Source: Acidimicrobiia bacterium UBA4744
GTDB lineage: Bacteria > Actinomycetota > Acidimicrobiia > Spongiisociales > UBA4744
NCBI GenBank assembly: GCA_002403855.1
Contig: DHIO01000058.1
Span: 7,620 to 17,671, forward strand
Reading direction: 5' to 3'
Length of the DNA stretch: 10,052 nt
Shown here piece after piece: positions 1 to 6,624 of the stretch. Under the pieces are notes generated by a model, which was not told the DNA's origin, did no database searches, and worked only from the letters and a program-made list of their open reading frames with translations. The translations under genes and the position numbers were made by a program. Position 1 is the first letter of the stretch. Each line of letters starts with the position of its first letter.

Positions 1-1287
1 GAGGAATACCTCGACTATGTCGACGGATTGGCCCGGTTCCTGGGCGGGGATACCGATCGGGTCGTCGACCAGCTGCGCACCGGCATGGAGGCGGCCGCCG
101 ACGCGCTCGCCTACGAGCAAGCCGCCCGGTTCCGCGATCGCCTCCACGACGTGGAAAGGGCCATAGCCCGTCAAGAGGTGGTGACCGACCGTCGCGAAGA
201 TTTCGACCTCATCGCCCTCGAAGAAGACGATCTGGAGGCCGCCGTCCAGGTTCTCACCGTGCGGCGGGGACGGGTGGTAGGACGATTGGGCGCCGTGCTC
301 GACAAGGTGGAAGATGCCACCGCCGGTGAGCTGATCGCCAGCATGCTGCGCGAGCTGTACGGTGAGGAACGGCCGCCTACGGGCGTTCTGGTGCAGGAGC
401 TTCCCCCCGACACCGCCCTGTGGGTCGAGTGGCTCAGCGAACGACGCGGGTCGCGGGTGTCGTTGCGGGTCCCCCAGCGGGGAGCAAAACGGCGCTTGAT
501 GGAAACGGCGCGGACCAACGCCCGGGAGGCGTTCGCCCGCCACCGGTTGCGCCGCCAATCGGATCACAACGCCCGCGCCCGGGCGCTGCGCAGCTTGCAG
601 GATGCTCTGGGTCTGCCCATCCCGCCCCTCCGGATCGAGGCCTACGACATCTCCACCATCCAGGGAACCAACACGGTCGGGTCGATGGTGGTGCTCGAAG
701 ACGGCCTTCCCAAGAACTCCGAGTACCGACGGTTCCGGGTCCGTTCGGTCGACGGTCAGGACGATTTTGCCTCGATGGAAGAGGTTCTGCGCCGCCGCTT
801 TGCCGCCTACCTCAAAGAACGCGACCTCCCCATCGAAGAACGCGGGAAGTTCTCGTACCCGCCCTCCCTGGTGCTGATCGACGGGGGAGCCGGCCAGCTC
901 TCCCGGGCGGTGCGGGTGTTGGGGGACCTGGATCTCGATATCCCGGTGGTGGGACTGGCGAAACGGATGGAGGAGGTCTATCTGCCCGGCCGGCCGGAAC
1001 CGGTGCGCATCCCCCGGGACGAGGAAGCTCTCCACCTGCTGCAACGGGTTCGCGACGAAGCGCACCGGTTCGCCGTCACCTACCACCGCAAACTGCGGAG
1101 CCGCAGCATGGTCGACTCGACCCTCGACGACGTGGCGGGGATCGGGCCGATCCGCAAGAAGGCCCTGCTCAGACGGTTCGGGTCGCTGAAGAGAATCAGG
1201 TCGGCGAGCCGCGAAGAACTCGGCGAGGCCCTCCCCGGGGCGGTGGCCGACGAACTGTACGCCGCCCTCCACGGACCGGGCCGATGA
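1..1287 (+). CDS. uvrC: UvrABC system protein C, 5'-truncated by window edge
   Basis: UvrC makes the dual incisions around a DNA lesion after UvrA/UvrB recognition, in cytoplasmic nucleotide excision repair. The frame is open from base 1, so the 428 visible residues are the C-terminal part of a protein usually a little over 600 residues long; the N-terminal GIY-YIG nuclease lies outside. The first codons (EEYLDYVDGLARFLGG) match the stretch just before the UVR domain, so the TTG at 28 is internal and not a start. Visible order: UVR/UvrB-binding helical pair at about residues 23-58, RNase H-like endonuclease at about 210-360, tandem helix-hairpin-helix DNA-binding region at about 373-425. Catalytic-type residues are present: Asp216 in YDIST, Asp294 in LIDGGAGQL and His355 in RDEAHRF, equivalent to E. 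coli D399, D438 and H538. It ends in TGA and is followed by 78 nt before rapZ, the usual actinobacterial neighbour. Nothing looks broken. Confidence 0.97.
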   Translation, partial: EEYLDYVDGLARFLGGDTDRVVDQLRTGMEAAADALAYEQAARFRDRLHDVERAIARQEVVTDRREDFDLIALEEDDLEAAVQVLTVRRGRVVGRLGAVLDKVEDATAGELIASMLRELYGEERPPTGVLVQELPPDTALWVEWLSERRGSRVSLRVPQRGAKRRLMETARTNAREAFARHRLRRQSDHNARARALRSLQDALGLPIPPLRIEAYDISTIQGTNTVGSMVVLEDGLPKNSEYRRFRVRSVDGQDDFASMEEVLRRRFAAYLKERDLPIEERGKFSYPPSLVLIDGGAGQLSRAVRVLGDLDLDIPVVGLAKRMEEVYLPGRPEPVRIPRDEEALHLLQRVRDEAHRFAVTYHRKLRSRSMVDSTLDDVAGIGPIRKKALLRRFGSLKRIRSASREELGEALPGAVADELYAALHGPGR

Positions 1288-1354
1288 GTCACCGCCGACT
1301 CGCTCCGGCGTGCGACACTATGTGGTGGTTCTTGCCGCAACGACAGATCGGATT

Positions 1355-1359
1355 GGAGG
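1355..1359 (+). promoter_or_regulatory. Ribosome binding site deciding the rapZ start
   Basis: GGAGG lies three bases before a TTG at 1363 and six bases before a GTG at 1366. Only the second spacing is normal, so the GTG is chosen as the rapZ start. The preceding 70 nt contain CACTAT at 1316-1321, which could be a weak -10 box, but I see no fitting -35 at proper spacing. Confidence 0.6.
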
Positions 1360-1365
1360 TCCTTG

Positions 1366-2226
1366 GTGGTTAGCCGACCGCAGGTACTGGTGGTGACCGG
1401 CATGTCCGGAGCAGGGCGGTCGACCGCCGCCAAGGTCCTCGAGGACCTCGGGTACTTCGTGGTCGACAACCTGCCGCCGGCGATGATCGGAGAAATCGTC
1501 CGGTTCAACGACCTGGCCGACGTGCCTCGCCGCTTGGCCTTGGTGATCGACGCCCGGGGCGGCTTCAGCCTCGAGCATCTCAGCGCCGAGATGGACCGTT
1601 TGCTGCGGTACGGCGTCTCGACGGCGGTGCTCTTCCTCGACGCCGACGACGACATGCTGATCCGGCGGTACGAGGAGAACCGCCGTCCCCACCCCATGGG
1701 CCGGCCGACGCTGGGGGAGTCGCTCTTTGCCGAGCGTGAGTTGCTGGCCGAGCTACGGGCCGAAGCGGATTTCATCATCGACACCACCGATCTCAACGTG
1801 CACCAGTTGCGGGAGAGGATCGAAGAGGATTTCCGGGGTGGCCGGCCCGAACGACCCATGCGGGTTTCGGTTTCGTCTTTCGGTTTCAAACACGGCGCCC
1901 CCCGCGACACCGACCTGCTGCTCGACGTACGTTTCCTCCCCAATCCGCATTGGGAAGAAGAGCTGCGACCGTTGACCGGGTGGGATGCTCCGGTGCGCGA
2001 GTTTGTGCTGGACAACGAGGACACCGAGGTGTTCCTCGGCAAACTCGAAGACATGCTGTCGTTCCTCATCCCCCGTTTTCGCAGTGTCGGCAAGTCGTAT
2101 GTGAGCATCGGGGTGGGATGCACCGGAGGCCGGCATCGATCGGTGGCGATAGCCGAAGAACTGGGGCGGTGGCTCGAATCCGAAGGGATCGAGGCGACCG
2201 TGCGGCACCGGGATGCGGAGAAATGA
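1366..2226 (+). CDS. rapZ: RapZ family nucleotide-binding regulator
   Basis: RapZ (YvcJ) is a P-loop nucleotide-binding protein. In E. coli it is an RNA adapter that senses glucosamine-6-phosphate and controls GlmS synthesis through small RNAs; in Gram-positive bacteria it hydrolyses nucleotides and its target is poorly known. Visible here (286 aa from the GTG): Walker A GMSGAGRST at 12-20, with Arg in place of the usual Lys, which I recall as common in actinobacterial members; the family signature VVDNLPP at 32-38; a second region VIDARG at 60-65; and the C-terminal domain with FGFKHGAPRDTDLLLDVRFL at 172-191 and the conserved GCTGGRHRSV at 251-260, which in E. coli forms part of the ligand-binding region. 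Length matches the family (about 285). The stop overlaps the yvcK start (ATGA), indicating translational coupling. The family is certain; what it regulates in this organism is not shown by the sequence. Confidence 0.96.
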   Translation: MVSRPQVLVVTGMSGAGRSTAAKVLEDLGYFVVDNLPPAMIGEIVRFNDLADVPRRLALVIDARGGFSLEHLSAEMDRLLRYGVSTAVLFLDADDDMLIRRYEENRRPHPMGRPTLGESLFAERELLAELRAEADFIIDTTDLNVHQLRERIEEDFRGGRPERPMRVSVSSFGFKHGAPRDTDLLLDVRFLPNPHWEEELRPLTGWDAPVREFVLDNEDTEVFLGKLEDMLSFLIPRFRSVGKSYVSIGVGCTGGRHRSVAIAEELGRWLESEGIEATVRHRDAEK

Positions 2227-3194
2227 CCACACCGGAGACTTCCCTCGAATCCGATTTGCTGCAATTGACCGACGACGGACCGCGGGTTGTGGCCATCGGC
2301 GGCGGGCACGGGCTGGCGCAGGCGCTGGAAGCGGCCTTGTCCTACGCCTCGCATGTGACGGCGATAGTGACGGTGGGGGACGACGGCGGTTCTTCGGGGC
2401 GATTGACCTCGGCACTGGAGATACCCCCGCCGGGTGATATCCGCCAGTGCCTGCTGGCGCTGAGCCCCGAACCGACGGTATTCCGGGAACTGTTCGCCTA
2501 CCGGTTCGAATCGACCGACGTGGCCGGGCACTCGCTGGGCAACCTGATGCTGGCGGCGCTCACGGAGTTGCTGGGCGACGATTTCGACACCGCCGTGCGG
2601 GTCGCGTCCGGGATGTTGGGGACCGTCGGGGAGGTGGTGCCGGTGGCCCGCCAGTCGCTGCACCTGCAGGCGGTGATCGACGGGCAGCTGGTGGACGGGC
2701 AAGCGGCCATCACGAAGACTCGGGGCACGTTGACCGAAATGCGCCTGTTTCCGGAGGACGAATGGGCCAACCCGCAGGCCATCGAAGCGGTGCAGTCCGC
2801 CGACCAGATCCTGATCGGGCCCGGCAGTCTCTTCACCTCCGTGATGGCGGCCCTGTTGGTGCCGGGTATGGCCGACGCCCTCCACAGCGCACCGGGCCAC
2901 GTGATCTTCATCTGCAATCTGGTTACCCAGGACGGCGAGACGCTGGGAATGACCTGCGCCGATCATCTGGAGGCTCTCCGGCGCATCGGCGGGGTCGAGG
3001 TGACCGGTACCATCGTCGCCCATCAGGCGGAGATCGACATCGAGCCGCCGCTGGAGCAGGTCCGGGTGGATCGAGTCGATCTGTCGGGGATGGGTTGGGA
3101 TGTCGTGGAAGCCGGCCTCGTAGATTCGCAGGCCGACTGGCCGCAGCACGATCCCATCCGGCTGGGTCAGGTTCTGGGTAGCTTCGAGAACTAA
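2223..3194 (+). CDS. yvcK: YvcK/CofD-like gluconeogenesis and morphogenesis factor
   Basis: YvcK proteins resemble the CofD transferase fold. In Bacillus and mycobacteria (CuvA) they bind UDP-sugars and are needed for growth on gluconeogenic carbon and for correct wall synthesis. The 323-aa product has the family landmarks: IGGGHGL at 25-31, TVGDDGGSSGRL at 50-61, PPGDIRQCLLAL at 69-80, HSLGNLMLAAL at 103-113, IGPGSLFTSVM at 198-208 and CNLVTQDGET at 231-240. Length is normal. The ATG at 2223 is chosen because it overlaps the rapZ TGA; GGAG at 2217-2220 is unusually close, so initiation probably relies on coupling to rapZ translation. The frame stays open upstream inside rapZ, but that part carries no family sequence. 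The normal next gene in Actinobacteria would be whiA; here pgk begins only 15 nt after the stop. I infer cotranscription with rapZ and pgk. Confidence 0.95.
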   Translation: MTTPETSLESDLLQLTDDGPRVVAIGGGHGLAQALEAALSYASHVTAIVTVGDDGGSSGRLTSALEIPPPGDIRQCLLALSPEPTVFRELFAYRFESTDVAGHSLGNLMLAALTELLGDDFDTAVRVASGMLGTVGEVVPVARQSLHLQAVIDGQLVDGQAAITKTRGTLTEMRLFPEDEWANPQAIEAVQSADQILIGPGSLFTSVMAALLVPGMADALHSAPGHVIFICNLVTQDGETLGMTCADHLEALRRIGGVEVTGTIVAHQAEIDIEPPLEQVRVDRVDLSGMGWDVVEAGLVDSQADWPQHDPIRLGQVLGSFEN

Positions 3195-3209
3195 CAGAAG
3201 TGAGGGGAC

Positions 3210-4394
3210 ATGGGCAAGTACCTAACGCTCGATGATGTCGATGTGGCCGGCCGGCGGGTCCTGATTCGGGCGGACCTCAACGTGCCGATCGCCGGCGGGG
3301 CGGTGGCGGACGATTTCCGCATCCGGGCCAGCCTTCCCACCATCGTTCGTCTTCGGGAAGCCGGGGCCACGGTGGTGGTGTGCAGCCACCTCGGGCGGCC
3401 GAAGGACAGAGAGCCGGAGTTTGCTATGGGCCCGGTGGCCGACCGGTTGGCGGAAGTGGGTGGTTTCCCGGTTCGCAAACTGGATGCCGTGGTTGGGCCG
3501 GAGGTTGAAGTTGCCGTGGAGGCGGCCGCACCGGGAGAAGTGCTGCTGCTCGAGAACACGAGGTTCGAGCTGGGGGAGAAGAAGAACGACCCGGACCTGG
3601 CCAGAGGTTTCGCCGCCCTGGCCGACGTATTCGTGCTGGACGCCTTCGGTTCCGCTCATCGGGCGCACGCCTCGACCGTGGGAGTGGCGGATCACGTGCA
3701 GTCCGTCGCAGGTCCGCTGCTCGTCCAAGAGGTGGAAGGGATCGGTTCGCTGCTGGCCGATCCGCCCCATCCGTTCACGGTGGTGCTGGGCGGCGCCAAG
3801 GTGTCGGACAAGTTGGGTGTCATCAAGTCGTTGCTGCCCAAGGTCGACATGATGCTGATCGGTGGCGGAATGTGCTTCACATTGCTGGAAGCCGAGGGGT
3901 ACGAAGTGGGGTCCTCCCTGGTCGAAGAGGACCGTCTGGAAGAAGTGAGAGGGGTCCTCGCCTCGGGCTACGGGGACCGTATCGGTCTGCCGGACGACAT
4001 CGCCGTGGCCGACCGCTTCGCCGCCGACGCCGAGCGTAGGGTTGTGGCCCGCGACGCCATCCCCGGCGACTGGATGGGCCTCGACATCGGCCCGGATACC
4101 GCCCGGGCCTTTGCGGCGGCCATCAGAGGTTCCCGGGCCGTCTTCTGGAACGGCCCGATGGGCGTGTTCGAGTGGGAACGGTTCCGGGAAGGCACCGATC
4201 AGGTGGCCCGGGCGCTGACCGACCATGCCGGCTACACCGTGGTGGGCGGAGGCGATTCCGTGGCGGCGCTGCGCCTCCTGGGGCTCGAGAGCGAGGTCTC
4301 TCACCTGTCGACGGGCGGTGGAGCGGGCCTGGAGATGCTGGAAGGCAAGACGCTGCCCGGATTGGCGGCGTTGGAGAAGTGGGCGGAGAACTAG
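3210..4394 (+). CDS. pgk: Phosphoglycerate kinase
   Basis: Catalyses 1,3-bisphosphoglycerate + ADP <-> 3-phosphoglycerate + ATP, in cytoplasmic glycolysis and gluconeogenesis. The 394-aa length is typical. The N-terminal substrate domain shows RADLNVP at 20-26, SHLGRPK at 59-65, ENTRFELGE at 115-123 (Arg118) and DAFGSAHRAHAS at 144-155 (His150/Arg151). The nucleotide domain shows GGAKVSDKLGVI at 194-205, IGGGMCFTLLEAEGYEVGSS at 217-236, FWNGPMGVFE at 312-321 and VGGGDS at 345-350. All key residues are present. The ATG follows GAGGGG at 3202-3207. It sits 15 nt after yvcK, which suggests one transcript, and ends 13 nt from the stop of a convergent minus-strand gene, with no obvious hairpin terminator between them. 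gap, which usually precedes pgk in this gene order, is absent from the window. Confidence 0.98.
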   Translation: MGKYLTLDDVDVAGRRVLIRADLNVPIAGGAVADDFRIRASLPTIVRLREAGATVVVCSHLGRPKDREPEFAMGPVADRLAEVGGFPVRKLDAVVGPEVEVAVEAAAPGEVLLLENTRFELGEKKNDPDLARGFAALADVFVLDAFGSAHRAHASTVGVADHVQSVAGPLLVQEVEGIGSLLADPPHPFTVVLGGAKVSDKLGVIKSLLPKVDMMLIGGGMCFTLLEAEGYEVGSSLVEEDRLEEVRGVLASGYGDRIGLPDDIAVADRFAADAERRVVARDAIPGDWMGLDIGPDTARAFAAAIRGSRAVFWNGPMGVFEWERFREGTDQVARALTDHAGYTVVGGGDSVAALRLLGLESEVSHLSTGGGAGLEMLEGKTLPGLAALEKWAEN

Positions 4395-4407
4395 CCCGAC
4401 CGGACGG

Positions 4408-5634
4408 CTACCCGCCCAGGAACGCCCGGTCCAGCATCACTGCCATCTCGGCACGGCTCACCAACGCCCCGGGCCGGTACCACCCGTCGGCGCCCCCGCG
4501 TACCACCCCGAGTTCGTAGAGGGTTTCCACGTAGGAGGTGTACCAGACGCCGTCCGGGACGTCGGGGAAGTACCCCCGGTAAGGGGAGTCGAGCGACTCG
4601 GCGTCGAGAGCACGTACCAGGAAAGCAGCCATTTCGGCCCGGGTGACCCCGTCGGTCGGGCAGTACTGGAGGGGATCGACCGAGCATCCGGCGGTGATGT
4701 TCTCCTCGTAGATTCGTCCTACCACCCCCGCATACCACGCCGCGGGGTCGACGTCGGCGAAGTATCCGGCGGCGACGCCGGGGCTGCCCTCCAGTCCCAG
4801 CGATCGCACCAGGAAGGCGGCCATCTGCGCCCGGGTGACGGACTGGTCGGGACAGTACCGCAGCGGGGTGAGCGAACACCCCTGGCTGATGTCGGCTCCG
4901 TAGATGGCGTCGATCGAGGCCAGCGCCCAGTGGTCGGCCGGCACGTCTAGCCACACGTCGCACGCGTCGCCGATGCCGTTGCCGTTGCCGTCCGCCTGAT
5001 CGGGGTTGAACACTGCCGGGCAGTTGTCGGCGCCGTCGAGCACGCCGTCATCGTCGGTGTCCGAGGGGCCCGGGGTGGTGATGACGGTGGCAGCCCGCAA
5101 GCTCTCGTAGGCGTTGAACTTGGTTCCGTCCGGCCGGTGCAGCTCGAAGTGAAGGTGGGGGGAAACCCACTCGGCATTACCGCTGTCTCCCACCCAGCCG
5201 ACCAGCTGTCCGGCCGATACGTGCACTCCCGGTGCGATGCCGTCGGCAAACCCCCACCCGAGGCCATCGTCGGTTCCGGGGGTGTCGTTGTTGAGGTGGA
5301 TGTACCAGCTGGCCCAGCCGTCATCGTGGTTGAGGGCGAAGGCGCAGCAGTTGCCGCCGATCTCGTCGTGCATCCATCCGACCGTTCCATCGGCGACGGC
5401 AACCACCGGGACCATCTTGTCGGCCATGATGTCGGTGGCCTGGTGGATGCGGCCCCCCGACCGGGAGGCGTCGAAAGTGTCCGTATAGTGGTTGGGGCCC
5501 AGCACGGGGAAGATCAACGGGTACAGCTCTGCAGCTCGGGCGGGGGCGGAACCGGGGCCGGGGAGCGCGCCGAGAAGGAGGGCCGCCCCGATGACGGCCA
5601 CTACGAACTTCCGTGGTCTTGCTCTTGCCGCCAC
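4408..5634 (-). CDS. Secreted M23 peptidase with TSP3 repeat and three SLH repeats
   Basis: Predicted cell-surface LytM-type metallopeptidase (408 aa from a GTG at 5634). Order: signal peptide 1-35 (basic ARARPRK, hydrophobic core, APARA-A cleavage region); M23 domain at about 50-175 with zinc ligands His64 and Asp68 (HQATD) and His162 of HLH, plus catalytic-type His113 (WYIHL) and His160; a thrombospondin type 3 calcium-binding repeat at 193-226 rich in DxDxDG-like steps, with cysteines 205 and 225; SLH repeats at 227-282, 290-346 and 354-407, each with a TRAQ/TRAE/SRAE motif. M23 enzymes cut peptidoglycan cross-bridges and SLH repeats bind wall polymers, so it is probably a wall-remodelling or wall-anchored enzyme; the cleaved bond is unknown. 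The active site looks intact. The frame extends upstream to an ATG at 5796, but that would run into tpiA and bury the signal peptide, so the GTG is preferred despite a poor ribosome binding site. It lies convergent to pgk and divergent from tpiA, an unusual position. Confidence 0.88.
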   Translation of the reverse strand: MAARARPRKFVVAVIGAALLLGALPGPGSAPARAAELYPLIFPVLGPNHYTDTFDASRSGGRIHQATDIMADKMVPVVAVADGTVGWMHDEIGGNCCAFALNHDDGWASWYIHLNNDTPGTDDGLGWGFADGIAPGVHVSAGQLVGWVGDSGNAEWVSPHLHFELHRPDGTKFNAYESLRAATVITTPGPSDTDDDGVLDGADNCPAVFNPDQADGNGNGIGDACDVWLDVPADHWALASIDAIYGADISQGCSLTPLRYCPDQSVTRAQMAAFLVRSLGLEGSPGVAAGYFADVDPAAWYAGVVGRIYEENITAGCSVDPLQYCPTDGVTRAEMAAFLVRALDAESLDSPYRGYFPDVPDGVWYTSYVETLYELGVVRGGADGWYRPGALVSRAEMAVMLDRAFLGG

Positions 5635-5749
5635 GTCTGCTGTATCGGCACAGCACCCCGGTACTTGAGAAGGAGGATCGGACCCCTGGCAGGCAGATCG
5701 GTGGTGTCCGGCTGCGGCTACGCTGGCGGCACACACCGGGGAGAGAAGA
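5635..5749. promoter_or_regulatory. Divergent intergenic region between the M23-SLH gene and tpiA
   Basis: This 115-nt gap must hold start signals for both flanking genes, since they are transcribed away from each other. TACGCT at 5719-5724 is a possible -10 box for tpiA but lacks a convincing -35. A 6-bp hairpin (TGCTGT/ACAGCA, 5638-5655, six-base loop) lies directly before the M23 gene's GTG. Two copies of GATCGG (5676-5681 and 5696-5701) sit 20 bp apart with CCTGGCAGG between them, a possible operator layout. A strong AGGAGG at 5671-5676 on the plus strand has no start codon at a suitable distance. GGGGAGA just before 5750 is the tpiA ribosome binding site. The regulatory role follows from geometry; the individual boxes are weak. 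Confidence 0.4.
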
Positions 5750-6517
5750 ATGGCGCGCAAAGACCTGATCGTCGGCAACTGGAAGATGAACAGCAATCAT
5801 CTCGAGGCCATCCAGATGGTCCAGAAGTTGCACTACCGCCTCGATCCCGACGACTACGACCGGGTCGACGTCGGGGTGGCACCTCCGTTCACCTCCCTGC
5901 GGTCGGTACAGACCGTGATCGAAGCCGACCACATGCGGATACAGCTGGCCGCCCAGAACACCCATTTCGAGGAAAAGGGCGCCTACACCGGTGAGGTGGC
6001 TCCAAGCATGCTGGCCAAGCTGTCGGTCGACTACGTCATCGTCGGCCATTCCGAGCGGCGCCAGATCTTCGACGAGACCGACGATTGGGTGAATCGCAAG
6101 GCCAAAGCCGTCTTCGCTCATGAGATGACTCCGATCGTGTGCGTGGGCGAGTCGCTCGAGGAGCGAGAAGAAGGCATCGCCTTCGACCGGGTGGGATCCC
6201 AGGTTCAGCTGAGCCTGGCCGGGCTCTCCGCGGAGCAGATCGGGGCGATCGTGGTGGCGTACGAGCCGATCTGGGCCATCGGCACGGGACGAACCGCCGA
6301 CCCGGCCGACGCTCAGGAGATGATTGGATTCATCCGCGACCGGCTCCGCGACCAATGGGGAGAAGCGGCCGACGAGACTCGCATTCTCTACGGTGGATCG
6401 GTGAACCCGGGCAACATCGGGGCGATCATGGCCAAGAAGGACATCGACGGCGGTCTGGTCGGAGGGGCCTCGCTCGATCCCGACACGTTCGCGGCGGTGG
6501 TGCGCTACTGGATCTGA
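5750..6517 (+). CDS. tpiA: Triosephosphate isomerase
   Basis: Interconverts dihydroxyacetone phosphate and glyceraldehyde 3-phosphate in the cytoplasm. The 255-aa length is normal. Catalytic elements are all visible: VGNWKMN at 8-14 (Asn10, Lys12), GHSERR at 99-104 (electrophile His100), AYEPIWAIGTG at 170-180 (base Glu172 followed by the mobile loop 6), and the phosphate-gripping LYGGSVNPGN at 213-222 and GGLVGGASLD at 234-243. The ATG at 5750 is preceded by GGGGAGA at normal spacing. In most relatives tpiA directly follows pgk on the same transcript; here a minus-strand gene lies between, so tpiA probably has its own promoter in 5635-5749. It is followed by a 107-nt gap filled by a heptamer repeat array and then by gpmA. 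Confidence 0.98.
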   Translation: MARKDLIVGNWKMNSNHLEAIQMVQKLHYRLDPDDYDRVDVGVAPPFTSLRSVQTVIEADHMRIQLAAQNTHFEEKGAYTGEVAPSMLAKLSVDYVIVGHSERRQIFDETDDWVNRKAKAVFAHEMTPIVCVGESLEEREEGIAFDRVGSQVQLSLAGLSAEQIGAIVVAYEPIWAIGTGRTADPADAQEMIGFIRDRLRDQWGEAADETRILYGGSVNPGNIGAIMAKKDIDGGLVGGASLDPDTFAAVVRYWI

Positions 6518-6520
6518 GGC

Positions 6521-6599
6521 GGGTATCGGGTATCAGGTTTCAGGTTCCGGGTTTCAGGTGTGCGCAAATTTGAAACTCGAAACCTGAGACCCGAGACTC
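6521..6599. repeat. Tandem heptamer array that inverts into a hairpin
   Basis: Five contiguous 7-base units read on the plus strand at 6521-6555: GGGTATC, GGGTATC, AGGTTTC, AGGTTCC, GGGTTTC. After a 16-base centre (6556-6571, containing TGCGCA and AAATTT), four contiguous units of the same consensus lie on the minus strand at 6572-6599: GAGTCTC, GGGTCTC, AGGTTTC, GAGTTTC (minus-strand reading, from 6599 down to 6572). The consensus is about RRGTNTC. The halves can pair: 6527-6541 against 6579-6593 match at 14 of 15 positions. The array starts four bases after the tpiA stop and ends 25 bases before the gpmA start. There is no T-run after the right arm, so it is not a standard intrinsic terminator, though a strong RNA hairpin could still affect transcript ends or stability. 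Confidence 0.85.
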
Positions 6600-6624
6600 C
6601 CTAGCGACAAAGGAACGAGGGGAC

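Noticed and set aside
420..1373. A long plus-strand frame in a second register over uvrC
   Set aside because: The translation is Arg/Pro/Gly-rich low-complexity sequence; UvrC motifs are continuous in the other frame, so this is a shadow.
1950..2222. N-terminal extension of yvcK into rapZ
   Set aside because: The extra residues are the out-of-frame reading of the RapZ C-terminal domain; the ATG at 2223 gives the normal family length and the usual ATGA overlap.
1080..3149. A 689-codon open frame on the minus strand across uvrC, rapZ and yvcK
   Set aside because: It lies antisense to three genes with full family motifs. Its translation is rich in Arg, His, Ser and Pro with no domain, as expected for the complement of high-GC coding sequence.
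3222..4304. A 360-codon minus-strand open frame opposite pgk
   Set aside because: pgk is complete and conserved on the other strand; the antisense translation shows no recognisable motif and no good ribosome binding site.
5635..5796. N-terminal extension of the M23-SLH gene up to an ATG at 5796
   Set aside because: It would overlap the tpiA coding start on the opposite strand and place about 54 non-conserved-looking residues before an otherwise well-formed signal peptide.
6527..6593. The inverted heptamer array as a Rho-independent terminator of tpiA
   Set aside because: The loop is long and no T-run follows the right arm; a hairpin role is possible but the terminator definition is not met.
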